A stretch of DNA of 64,000 nt from Sporomusa acidovorans (GTDB taxonomy: Bacteria > Bacillota > Negativicutes > Sporomusales > Sporomusaceae). The position numbers were made by a program, and so were the translations under genes. The notes below the pieces were generated by a model. It had not been told where the DNA came from and searched no databases. It saw nothing but the letters and a program-made list of their open reading frames with translations. The stretch covers positions 25,961-89,960 of the forward strand of contig NZ_FNAM01000024.1 in assembly GCF_900101845.1 (NCBI RefSeq), written 5' to 3'. Below are positions 5,258 to 14,127 of the stretch, piece by piece (position 1 is the stretch's first letter; every line of letters starts with the position of its first letter).

Positions 5258-8200
5258 TGTTGTTTAGCGAAATAAAGCCGATTCTTTTCCAAGAGATAAA
5301 TGTAATAGCTCCTGGGATAGACTGCATCTATTCTGATGATGAGCTAATAGTATTTAAGAAAAAATGGAGCGAACTGCCTTTTATTGATATAGTAGGTTTT
5401 TCGCCCTTGTCATCGGTAGAAGATGCACAGAAATGGAAAAATACAGAGACAAGGTTTCTTAAATCTATCTCCAGCGATTTGTATCACTCTAAGGATAATG
5501 TTGAACCGTCATTGGCGTTCCTTTATAACCCTAATTTTCTTGAAGAACTAATGCAATATTTAGTACGAATCGAAAGGAATGAGCTCCATTGCAGAAAGTT
5601 TGTATTGCCGGCGGTAGAAGAAATTCATGAACATATAATGAGATTGCCTATTGCATCTTTACGAGATGCGAAACTACAAGGATTATTACCGCAGTCTGCA
5701 AGAAAGATGCTCTTACAAGCTGGCGTGGGTTATGAATGTACCAACGCAATCTTAACCCAGACGAGTATAGAAAAAATTATTACTAATTTGCCAGATAAGG
5801 TAGATCAGTCTTCGATAGTTTCAACACCTGTAAGTGTTAAAGGTGTATTGCCTAGTAATATTACAAGGTTCAAAAGTTTGAGTATAGAAGGATTCAGAGC
5901 GTATGGAAAAGCACAATTCTTTGACTTAGATGCAGATTTAATTGTCATTGGTGGACCAAACGGACTCGGCAAAACATCCTTTTTTGACGCGATAGATTTC
6001 ACATGTACAGGATATGTTTCTCGATTAGGCAGGAAGCAGCAACCCCTAAAAAATCTTAATTACCCTGATAATTTAAAAGTAAAATTGCAGGCAAAGACAT
6101 TTGGAGAAGAATCCCACGAAGAGTTCGAAGTTATTAGGGACTATAATCAAGTAGTCCTAAACAATCAACGATCTGATAGAAAAGACGTTATTTATAAGTT
6201 AACACAAACAAACTTAAAAGATAACGTAGACCGACTAATTCATTTGTTCCGGGCCAGCCATTTAGCTTGTTCACATCAAGCTGTATTAACTGGAGCAATA
6301 CGGGATTCGTCAACCTTGCCGATTGATTTGGTTGGACGTATGCTATCTCTTGAAGATTATGTTCAAGGGATTAGCCGCGTAACACGAGCAGTTGAAACCA
6401 TTCAACGAGAAATAGAGAATGTCCAAAATGAAAGTGTAAAAATAGACTTGGACGAGGAAGCAGTCCAAGTCGAGTTAAAGCCGCTTTTGCAACATACAGA
6501 TTTAGGGAAAATAACGCCAGACCAGGAATACGAACTTCAAAATATTCGGAGCCAAGCTGTACGACTTAGGATAGATGCTGATTCACTACAAATACAAAAT
6601 AAGAACATGCCCCAAAAACTTGAGTCTCTACGATTGGCTACCGAGGCCAAAAAGGCCGAGATAGTCGAGCAGCTTAATGGTTATGAGAAACTAATTAGCT
6701 ATATTAGTCAAAGGCAGCTCTTACTTGGACAGAAACAATCGGCTGAAGCCGAATTACAAGGTCATCAAAAGGAGCTCGACCGGTTAAAATTATGCGGAGA
6801 ACAATATAATAAAACACTTGATGGCTACCATGCAGCTAATAATCAGCGTCAAAACAATTTAAGAAAAATTTATTCTGAAATCGAGGATTACAAGTGGTAT
6901 ATATCTAATAGACCCATACTTAATGAGGCTACCAGGAAAGTTGAGGAATTAGGGAACCAGATTAGAAAGCTTCAAACAAAAGATGACTCGATAAAAATCT
7001 CTCTAGCTCGCAAGGAGAGCGAAACCGAACAAGTAGAGTTAAAGTATGAGAAGCTTGCATCCAAAAAAGAAAGCATTGGGGAGCGGTTAAATCTATTACA
7101 GGATATATTGCTAAAAGTTCCTGATTACGAAGCGACCAAAAGAGAACGAAATAAACAACTAGAGTTAATAGGGTCTATCAAGCAAAAGCTAATACAAGAG
7201 AAAAAGATACTTGATGAAAAGCAAGCTAATTACAATGAACTGGAGAAAAAATACCGAGAACTTGAGTTCAGGTTAGAGTCTGAAAGAAGCAACTTGGATT
7301 CGATGCGGTCACTTATTCATCAGTTAAGGTCATTTATCCGCGATTCAGAGTGCCCCTTATGTGGGCACGTCCACGATTCGCAGGCAGCATTGATAGCTAT
7401 CGTCGATCAACGTTATTCCAAAGAATCAGCAGAGCTCATAAGGTTAACTAGTGAGGCGGAAGAAGTTAAACATGAATTAAATAGTCAAGATAATGCCATT
7501 CGACAACTGAATTCCAATTATCAAGAAATGGTTGAAGACTTAAATTCAGCGGAATATAGGGCTACTGAACTTCAATTAAGTGTTGTCAATTTTGAAGCTC
7601 AGTTTACCAATGCGGAAATCTCTATTGATGATGTGGCGAATAATACTGTTAGTTTCCAAATTGCGGACCTAGAAGAAAACAAAGCTGCATTAGAAAACCA
7701 ATTACTTGTTGTCCAACAAGAGAAAAGAGCCATAGAAAGTGATATTCAAAAACTTGCTGAAACACGTACCGCCTATGAAAGAGACTTACGATTGCTGCAG
7801 AATGAAATAGAAGATAGTAGTCAAACGGCTAGGCTTATTAGTCAACAGATAACAGAAAAAGGACTAAGACAAGAACTTTTGGTTCAGGATGCCGAACAAT
7901 TGCTTTTGATTTCAAGCCAAAAAATTGAGGCTGAGCGCCAAGGTAAAATAAGCATTGAGAAGGACATTGAAAATATTACTAACCAGTTGCAAAACAATGA
8001 ACGAGAATTAAGTTCGGCTGCCAAAAAAAGTGCTAACCTTCAGAACATCAAAACTGAAGCAGAATCTAAGCTTAATAGTATACATCATAGTATTCAAATG
8101 TATAAGTTTCCTATCGATGTTTCGTTGTCAGCTATACAGGCAAAAATCAATGAGATAAAACAGCTTAGTGTTCAACTAGAAGATGTACGGCAAAAGATAT

Positions 8201-8895
8201 TAACAGCAGAGGTCATAGCTGATGCAAAACAAAGAACTGCAACGGTTACAAGACTCCGTGACAAAAGTCGAAATAATTATCAGAAGAAGCAGGACCTAGA
8301 GAGAGAACTCAAGGAGAACAAACGCCGTTTATCACTTCTGAATAGCATTCACCACTCATTGAAAGATGTTCAGCAGGGAAATCTAGATAAATATTGTAAA
8401 GCACTTGGGCCAATAGCAACTACGATTCAACGACGGTTAAGACCTGTTTATGGTTTCGGAAATATGGATATACGAACTAGTACTGATTCAATACCAATTC
8501 GCATTGGCTTTGACAATGCGTATCTATTGCCATCAGACTACTTATCAGACTCTCAAATCAGTATTATCGCCTTAAGTATCTTCCTGTGTGTTGCAAGTAC
8601 CCAAACGTGGTCTGGCCTTCAATCTATACTTCTTGATGACCCGGTTTTGCATTTTGATGATTTGAACCTTTATGCTTTTGCCGATTTGCTACGTACTTGG
8701 CTCATTTCTTCAGATGATAGTACCCGCCCCCAAATAATAATATCCACTTGTGATGACCGACTGCTACGTATTTTGCGTAACAAATTTGACGTTTTGGCTG
8801 AAGCAGGAAGGGCTAAATTCTATTTGTTTAAGAGTATATCGAAAGACGGACCGATTATTGAGGAATACCCTCCCTGTAAAACCCAAACACGTTGA
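5257..8895 (+). CDS. Rad50/SMC-like ABC ATPase with zinc hook and novel N-terminal domain
   Basis: 1212 residues. Residues 1-200 are an unrecognised helical domain placed before the ATPase. Walker A is GPNGLGKT (233-240). Long coiled coils then flank a Rad50-type hook, C699-P-L-C702. The second head half has an LSDSQ signature (1096-1100) in place of LSGGQ, a Walker B ILLDDP (D1127, D1128) with Asp where the catalytic Glu usually sits, a HFDD D-loop and STCDD (C1165) where the switch His is expected. It starts on the TAATG overlap with the nitrilase gene. SMC-like ATPases paired with a hydrolase recall Lamassu/ABC-3C conflict systems, where the ATPase senses DNA and releases the effector; that role is inferred here. 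Confidence 0.88.
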   Translation: MLFSEIKPILFQEINVIAPGIDCIYSDDELIVFKKKWSELPFIDIVGFSPLSSVEDAQKWKNTETRFLKSISSDLYHSKDNVEPSLAFLYNPNFLEELMQYLVRIERNELHCRKFVLPAVEEIHEHIMRLPIASLRDAKLQGLLPQSARKMLLQAGVGYECTNAILTQTSIEKIITNLPDKVDQSSIVSTPVSVKGVLPSNITRFKSLSIEGFRAYGKAQFFDLDADLIVIGGPNGLGKTSFFDAIDFTCTGYVSRLGRKQQPLKNLNYPDNLKVKLQAKTFGEESHEEFEVIRDYNQVVLNNQRSDRKDVIYKLTQTNLKDNVDRLIHLFRASHLACSHQAVLTGAIRDSSTLPIDLVGRMLSLEDYVQGISRVTRAVETIQREIENVQNESVKIDLDEEAVQVELKPLLQHTDLGKITPDQEYELQNIRSQAVRLRIDADSLQIQNKNMPQKLESLRLATEAKKAEIVEQLNGYEKLISYISQRQLLLGQKQSAEAELQGHQKELDRLKLCGEQYNKTLDGYHAANNQRQNNLRKIYSEIEDYKWYISNRPILNEATRKVEELGNQIRKLQTKDDSIKISLARKESETEQVELKYEKLASKKESIGERLNLLQDILLKVPDYEATKRERNKQLELIGSIKQKLIQEKKILDEKQANYNELEKKYRELEFRLESERSNLDSMRSLIHQLRSFIRDSECPLCGHVHDSQAALIAIVDQRYSKESAELIRLTSEAEEVKHELNSQDNAIRQLNSNYQEMVEDLNSAEYRATELQLSVVNFEAQFTNAEISIDDVANNTVSFQIADLEENKAALENQLLVVQQEKRAIESDIQKLAETRTAYERDLRLLQNEIEDSSQTARLISQQITEKGLRQELLVQDAEQLLLISSQKIEAERQGKISIEKDIENITNQLQNNERELSSAAKKSANLQNIKTEAESKLNSIHHSIQMYKFPIDVSLSAIQAKINEIKQLSVQLEDVRQKILTAEVIADAKQRTATVTRLRDKSRNNYQKKQDLERELKENKRRLSLLNSIHHSLKDVQQGNLDKYCKALGPIATTIQRRLRPVYGFGNMDIRTSTDSIPIRIGFDNAYLLPSDYLSDSQISIIALSIFLCVASTQTWSGLQSILLDDPVLHFDDLNLYAFADLLRTWLISSDDSTRPQIIISTCDDRLLRILRNKFDVLAEAGRAKFYLFKSISKDGPIIEEYPPCKTQTR

Positions 8896-8907
8896 GTACG
8901 TAGTAAG

Positions 8908-8939
8908 TAAAAGAACGCTTTGTAATGAGCGTTCTTTTA
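8908..8939 (+). terminator. Terminator of nitrilase-SMC operon
   Basis: TAAAAGAACGCT (8908-8919) pairs perfectly with AGCGTTCTTTTA (8928-8939), 12 bp with an 8-nt loop, 13 nt after the SMC-like gene's stop. It ends the two-gene operon. Confidence 0.8.
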
Positions 8940-9277
8940 TCCTTCTGTCTTGGTGGAACTACACCCCCGCCTGATAATTACCTCCCGTTGGGACATCTCT
9001 TACTATTCAATTCAATGTGCACGCTCAGAGGCACCAACTACGACTGGTAATCCGGAACCATTGACAAAAAGAAAAAAGCCTGACCTGGCCTCTCCCTAAC
9101 GAAGATGCAAATTCAGGGGCTAATGTAAACAAACCCTTATAAATCTAGATTTATAGACTCTTTCCTCTTCCATCCTTTTAATTCGGTTTTCATAGTGTTT
9201 AATAAGTAAAACGGCAACCTCAAGAACCTAATGTTTTCTTCTTACGTCTAAGGAAACATATACTATATTTTTCCACA
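8940..9277. other. Intergenic stretch, no gene; one 18-bp palindrome
   Basis: No supported frame. TATAAATCTAGATTTATA at 9138-9155 is a perfect 18-bp palindrome of unknown role. The stretch marks the junction between the accessory region and the housekeeping genes; no att-like direct repeat was recognised. Confidence 0.45.
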
Positions 9278-9311
9278 CTCGTGAAACCAGGCCCCGTCCT
9301 GGTTTCACGAG
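9278..9311. terminator. 14-bp hairpin at the end of the RlmD-type gene
   Basis: CTCGTGAAACCAGG (9278-9291) pairs perfectly with CCTGGTTTCACGAG (9298-9311). The right arm includes the stop codon and last codons of the methyltransferase gene on the minus strand. The minus-side tail is TGTGGAAAAA rather than a T-run, while the plus side has TGTGTTTTCTTT. Confidence 0.6.
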
Positions 9312-10702
9312 CTGTGTTTTCTTTGCAGTAGAACACAACACTCCACGTGAAAAGTCATCGCAAACATATCCACAGGCTGAATCTCCCGGGTCTGATAGCC
9401 CAAATCACTCAACACCGCCAAATCCCGCGCCAGTGAAGCAGGATTGCAGGAAACATAGACAATGCGTTTAGGCTCCATGCTGACAAAGGTCTCCAGCACC
9501 TTTTGATCGCAGCCTGCCCGGGGCGGATCGACGACAATGACATCTGGTTTGATGCCTTGTCTGAACATGCGCGGCATGATGTCAACGGCATCACCGACAA
9601 TAAATTCCACGTTGCCAACATGATTATTGCGGGCATTTTGGCGGGCGTCGAGGATAGTGGGCTCGACGATTTCGATCCCGTAGACTTTGGCGGCGTGGCG
9701 GGCAAGGAACAAGGTAATCGTGCCGGTGCCGCAGTAGGCGTCAATGACGGTTTCCGTACCGGTCAGGCCGGCGTAGTGGACAGCTTGGTTATAGAGCACC
9801 TCGGCCTGGGCTGTATTGACCTGGAAAAATGAGCGGGCCGATATGGCAAAGGAGAATTCACCCAGTTTATCGGTTATCGTATCGCGGCCCCAGAGGGTAA
9901 TCGTTTTGTGGCCCATAATAATATTCGTGCGCTGGGAATTCACGTTTTGAATGATGCTGACAAGTCCCGGTATTTGGGCTTGCAAACGTTCAAGCAGGCT
10001 CTCCCGCTGCGGCAGTTTTTCTATTGCGGTCACCAAGACGACCATGACTTGCCCGGTGGCTGTGCCGACCCGTCCCAGGATGTGACGAATGACACCCTGA
10101 CCGGTATGCTCGTCATAGGGTTCTATACCGAGTTCTTCCACAATCTTCCGGACTGCGCTCACAATGTCATTATTTACTTGATGCTGAATCAGACAATGAT
10201 CGGTATCCACAATATCATGGCTGCCTTGGGCAAAGCAGCCGACTACCACCCTGCCGTTTTTTCTGCCTACGGGAAACTGCATTTTGTTGCGGTAATGCCA
10301 GGGATTGGCGGCACTCAGAGTAGGATGGACAATGACGTCAGGCAACTTGCCAATCCGGGTGATGGCATTGACGACCTGCTGCCGCTTGCTGTTTAGCTGT
10401 TCCTCATAGCGTAAATGCTGCAGTTGGCAGCCGCCGCAGCGCTCATATATTCCGCATTCCGGGGTGATCCGGTGAGGTGACGGAATTTGGACGGCTGCAA
10501 GCCGGCCAATGGCATACGTTTTTTTGACGGTAGTGATAACGGCTGAGACTTTTTCTTCCGGCAAAGCCCCGGGAATAAAAACGGTAAAGTCCTGATAACG
10601 GCCTACACCTTCCCCACTATGACCAAGGCCTGTTATATCGATGGTATAGGTTTTTCCTTTTGTTACCGGAATAGTTGTTGCTTGATTTGCCACAAATGTC
10701 AC
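9305..10702 (-). CDS. rlmD: 23S rRNA (uracil-5-)-methyltransferase, RlmD/RlmCD type
   Basis: 465 residues. An N-terminal TRAM domain (about 14-70) is followed by the iron-sulfur cysteines C83, C89, C92 (CGIYERCGGC) and C170, then the SAM-binding VIDAYCGTGTITLFLA, VDPPRAGC and the catalytic Cys in YVSCNPASLARDL. These are hallmarks of the RumA/RlmD family, which forms 5-methyluridine in 23S rRNA. In Bacillota one enzyme often modifies two positions (RlmCD); which applies here cannot be told from sequence. It follows the Lon-family gene on the same strand, but a terminator at 10796-10818 separates them. Confidence 0.93.
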   Translation of the reverse strand: MTFVANQATTIPVTKGKTYTIDITGLGHSGEGVGRYQDFTVFIPGALPEEKVSAVITTVKKTYAIGRLAAVQIPSPHRITPECGIYERCGGCQLQHLRYEEQLNSKRQQVVNAITRIGKLPDVIVHPTLSAANPWHYRNKMQFPVGRKNGRVVVGCFAQGSHDIVDTDHCLIQHQVNNDIVSAVRKIVEELGIEPYDEHTGQGVIRHILGRVGTATGQVMVVLVTAIEKLPQRESLLERLQAQIPGLVSIIQNVNSQRTNIIMGHKTITLWGRDTITDKLGEFSFAISARSFFQVNTAQAEVLYNQAVHYAGLTGTETVIDAYCGTGTITLFLARHAAKVYGIEIVEPTILDARQNARNNHVGNVEFIVGDAVDIMPRMFRQGIKPDVIVVDPPRAGCDQKVLETFVSMEPKRIVYVSCNPASLARDLAVLSDLGYQTREIQPVDMFAMTFHVECCVLLQRKHSS

Positions 10703-10795
10703 CTTTTCTTTTTAGAATCAAGAGATTTTCCTTATATGTGAAGGGCTGGACGAGTTCCTGTATGACCGAAAAATCATCTACGTACAACACTAAAC

Positions 10796-10818
10796 AGAGG
10801 GCGGAGATTCCGCCCTCT
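10796..10818 (-). terminator. Terminator of Lon-family protease gene
   Basis: AGAGGGCGGA (10796-10805) and TCCGCCCTCT (10809-10818) form a perfect 10-bp stem with a 3-nt loop just past the stop of the minus-strand protease gene. The tail on that strand is GTTTAGTGTT. Confidence 0.7.
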
Positions 10819-10821
10819 TGC

Positions 10822-13242
10822 TTAATCTTTTTTGTCTTCCTTATCTTCGGCAGCCTTGCTCAGTTTAATCAGGGTTTCGGTATACTCTTTAAGTTTTTGA
10901 CCGACTAAGGCATTAACCGTGCCGGGTGGATAGGTTCCGCTGGCATCCGGTTTGCCGGCAGGTGTGCCTGTCAGGATTTCTATTCCCTGGTCGATGGTCT
11001 CTACCGGGTAAATGTGGAATTGTCCCTGGCGTACGGCCGCAATGACCTCATCATTTAAGGCTAAATTGCTGACATTTTGATAAGGGATCATGACTCCCTG
11101 CTTGCCGGTCAGCCCTTTTAGCTTGCATACGGAAAAGAAGCCTTCGATTTTTTCGGTCGCACCGCCGATTGGCTGAATCTCGCCCTTTTGATTGACTGAG
11201 CCGGTTATGGCAATGTACTGTTTTATCGGCAATTCAGAAAGGCTGGACAGGATGGCATAGAGTTCGGTGCTTGACGCGCTGTCGCCGTCTACCCCGTCAT
11301 AGAGTTGTTCAAAGGTAAGACTAGCGGTCAGTGTCAGCGGCTGTTTCTGGGCATATTTCTGACCAAGATAGCCGCTTAAGGTCAGCACGCCTTTGGTATG
11401 ACTGGTACCGCTGGTCTTGGTTTCGCGTTCGATGTTAACAACACCGCTTTTGCCCAGATAGGTATTGGCCGTTATGCGGGAAGGCTTGCCAAACATGTAC
11501 TCGCCCACCGAAAGTACGGCCAACCCATTGACTTGACCAACCTTTTCCCCTTCGGTATCGATCAGGAGATGCCCTTCGGCAAACATTTCCTGGAGACGTT
11601 CTTCATACTTGTTGGCGCGGTAGCGTTTTTCTTCAATCGCTTTCTTGATATGAGCGTCCGTAACAATCTGGCTGTTATCCATAGTGGCCCAAACATCGGC
11701 CTCACAAAGTATTTCCACAATATCATTAAAGCGCGTTGTCAGCTTGGTTTGCGTACCGGTCAGGCGCGAGCTGTATTCAACAACCCGGGCAACTGCCGAC
11801 CTGTCAAAATGCTTAAGTTTTTCCCGGCTGACGGTAGAGCTGATGAAGCCGGCCAATTTCTGAATGTTGCCGGGATTATTCTCCATAATCACATCAAAAT
11901 CGGCATGGGCCTTGAATAATTTCCGGAAGTCCTCATCATAGTTGTACAGGAGCTGATAAATGTATGGGTTGCCGATGAGCACGACTTTCACATGAATGGG
12001 AATGGGCTCAGGTTTCAGTGAGGCCATCGCGAGTACGCCATACTGCTCGCCTAAATTTTCTATTTGAAGTTTTTTGGTCTTAAGTACCCGTTTGAGGGCT
12101 TCCCAGGCGCCTACATTTGTCAGCACATCACGGGCATTTAAGATTAAGTAGCCGCCGTTCGCCTTATGCAGCGCACCCGGTTTAATCATAGTGTAGTCGG
12201 TGCTGACCACTCCCATGCGGGTTTCATATTCGGCCCGGCCGATTAAATTGTAATAAGTGGGGTTGATTTCCACTACAACAGGTGCCCCCTGGGTCTCACG
12301 GTGATCGACCAGGAGATTGACATTATACTTATCTTTGGCATCCTGGGCAGGACGTTTAAAGAAAGCCAGCGGGTTGTTATCTTCTTCCGGTTGCGGCTTA
12401 AACTCGTTAATGTTTTTGGAAACATCCTGTTTGATTGCTTCCAGGTAATCAACGACAGTCTTATGGCCAGCATATTTTTCTTTAAGCTCATCAATCAAGT
12501 GGCCGGCGGCAAATAAGCCGATTTTGATATCAAGCTGTTTTAATTCTTCGCGGGTTGCCCGTTCCAAAAGCTGAATGCGCCGTACAACATCCATTCCTTT
12601 TTCGTGGACCGCCATTAAGTTCTTTTCAATCGCTTCCCGCTTTTCCTTCTCAAGATGCTGAAAATCCTCGGGCGCCAAGGCCTTACCTTCCAGCATCGGC
12701 ACGCCGACAAAGCCGGTGGAACTCCACTGGGGAGAAATCCCCTGGGATTCGGCATATTGCGTAAATTCTTCCACCATAACCGAGCGCTGTTCCTGATATT
12801 GTTTTACCAGCCCGGATTTAGCCTGCTCATAGCCTTCGCTGCTAAATACTTTGGGAATGTCGGTTTTCAAGCCCTCAACAAGTTCTTGCACGTCTTGTTT
12901 GAAAGTATATCCCATACCGGCAGGCAAGGCTAAAGCAATAGGTTGCCCGGGGGTTTCCAAATTATTTACATAGCACCAGTCATAAGGTAATTCCTGTTGA
13001 CTGGCCACTTTCTTTACGGCTGCCTCTGCATAGGTAATTTTCCCCGTGCCGACCAGGCCGGACATGAAGATATTATAGCCGGGATTTTTGGTAAAAAGCC
13101 CAAATTCCACCGCCTTTACGGCCCGTTCCTGGCCAATCATGACTTCCAGTGGTGGTACGGTTTCGGTTGTGGCAAATGTAAAAGCCGATTCATCACAGTT
13201 AAAGCGGAGTTTTTCGACCGGCAATTCCTGACTAATGGTCAT
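10822..13242 (-). CDS. Lon-family AAA+ ATP-dependent protease (LonC/YcbZ-like)
   Basis: 806 residues. The N-terminal AAA+ region carries a P-loop G62-LVGTGK68-I69-T70, so Ile sits where Ser or Thr normally follows the Lys. A long helical insertion (about 130-290) follows, then the ANGGYLILNARDVL block typical of the AAA_32/LonC group. The C-terminal S16 peptidase domain has catalytic S655 (GDSASS) and K698 (GGATEKIEG), spaced 43 residues as in Lon. There is no N-terminal LAN substrate domain, so this is not classical LonA. It probably degrades cytosolic proteins; substrates are unknown. The acidic-basic tail ends EDKEDKKD. Confidence 0.9.
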   Translation of the reverse strand: MTISQELPVEKLRFNCDESAFTFATTETVPPLEVMIGQERAVKAVEFGLFTKNPGYNIFMSGLVGTGKITYAEAAVKKVASQQELPYDWCYVNNLETPGQPIALALPAGMGYTFKQDVQELVEGLKTDIPKVFSSEGYEQAKSGLVKQYQEQRSVMVEEFTQYAESQGISPQWSSTGFVGVPMLEGKALAPEDFQHLEKEKREAIEKNLMAVHEKGMDVVRRIQLLERATREELKQLDIKIGLFAAGHLIDELKEKYAGHKTVVDYLEAIKQDVSKNINEFKPQPEEDNNPLAFFKRPAQDAKDKYNVNLLVDHRETQGAPVVVEINPTYYNLIGRAEYETRMGVVSTDYTMIKPGALHKANGGYLILNARDVLTNVGAWEALKRVLKTKKLQIENLGEQYGVLAMASLKPEPIPIHVKVVLIGNPYIYQLLYNYDEDFRKLFKAHADFDVIMENNPGNIQKLAGFISSTVSREKLKHFDRSAVARVVEYSSRLTGTQTKLTTRFNDIVEILCEADVWATMDNSQIVTDAHIKKAIEEKRYRANKYEERLQEMFAEGHLLIDTEGEKVGQVNGLAVLSVGEYMFGKPSRITANTYLGKSGVVNIERETKTSGTSHTKGVLTLSGYLGQKYAQKQPLTLTASLTFEQLYDGVDGDSASSTELYAILSSLSELPIKQYIAITGSVNQKGEIQPIGGATEKIEGFFSVCKLKGLTGKQGVMIPYQNVSNLALNDEVIAAVRQGQFHIYPVETIDQGIEILTGTPAGKPDASGTYPPGTVNALVGQKLKEYTETLIKLSKAAEDKEDKKD

Positions 13243-13334
13243 GAAAAAGAGTCCTCCCTTTACAATTCATTTACCTAAAGAAATATGCAGACTTTTCCAT
13301 ATACATGTTTCTACTGTCTGCTGAAAAAATCCTG

Positions 13335-14009
13335 CTACACTAAGGGAACACCAAAATACATCATGACAATCTTACTGGTATTAATAAAAGAGTGGGCTGT
13401 AATCGCCGTGAGCAGAGAACCGGTCCAAACATACAAGAGGGCAAAGCCAATACCCACAATCATCATCTCGACCAGCCAATAGGCGTTGAAATGAAAAAGG
13501 GCAAAAATAGCGGCGCTGAGTAGTGCCCCGCCCCATAGTCCCCACTTGTCCTTAAGCGGCAAAAAGGTAAACAGGCGATACAGGATTTCCTCTGTTACCG
13601 GCGCCGCAACACTGGCCAGGAACAACGGCAGAATCAGCTGCTGCCAGGATAAAGCCGCCTGTACCTGCGCGACTATCGGGTGCTGCGCTGGCGAAACCAA
13701 CAGCATGGTGGTATAGATCCGTTCGCTGTATAGGCTGATCAAAAGCAGAACGGCCCCGCCAGCCACTCCCTTCAGCACATTGGTCCCCCAATTGTTGAGT
13801 GAAAGTCCCAGCGCCGCCAAATCACCCTTGGTATGACGGACTGTCCATAATACCAGTGCCAGTACCAGCAGACGGTCAGTCATTTCAATTACGAACGGGC
13901 TGGCATTAAAAAACGACGGATAGACCAGCCGCACAAGCAGGACACCTGCAGCCAAGCGTAAAACGTGAACAGACAGTACGGCGCGCAAGTTCCAGGTGGC
14001 TTTTAACAT
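13335..14009 (-). CDS. CPBP-family intramembrane metalloprotease
   Basis: 224 residues with about six hydrophobic segments. The CPBP (Abi/CAAX protease and bacteriocin-processing) motifs are present in order: E140-E141-xxxR (PVTEEILYR), FALFHF around 170, and the final ITAHSFINT. The glutamates and histidines form the presumed metal site in the membrane. Family members process prenylated or membrane-bound peptides, but the substrate here is unknown. Same strand as its neighbours; the ribosome site AAAGAGGTTGAC precedes ATG 14009. Confidence 0.85.
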   Translation of the reverse strand: MLKATWNLRAVLSVHVLRLAAGVLLVRLVYPSFFNASPFVIEMTDRLLVLALVLWTVRHTKGDLAALGLSLNNWGTNVLKGVAGGAVLLLISLYSERIYTTMLLVSPAQHPIVAQVQAALSWQQLILPLFLASVAAPVTEEILYRLFTFLPLKDKWGLWGGALLSAAIFALFHFNAYWLVEMMIVGIGFALLYVWTGSLLTAITAHSFINTSKIVMMYFGVPLV

Positions 14010-14070
14010 ATTGTCAACCTCTTTTTTAGGTGTTCAATACCATTATGTGCGCTGCTAGCGGCTTTCATAC

Positions 14071-14100
14071 AAAAAAAAAGGACACGGCAAGCCGCGTCCT
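14071..14100 (-). terminator. Terminator of pcrA-ligA-gatCAB operon
   Basis: AGGACACGGC and GCCGCGTCCT (14079-14100, one mismatch, 2-nt loop) are followed on the minus strand by nine T residues (plus 14071-14079). It lies 28 nt past the gatB stop. Confidence 0.85.
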
Positions 14101-14127
14101 GTCTGGCAATTTATGCAATTATAATGA

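Noticed and set aside
3461..8895. Firm naming as a Lamassu system
   Set aside because: No LmuC-like middle gene, and the nitrilase protein is not a Lamassu effector I can recognise; only the SMC-like partner and pairing are similar.
9503..10396. Plus-strand frames of 109 and 162 codons
   Set aside because: Shadows of the RlmD-type methyltransferase gene on the minus strand, which has full family motifs.
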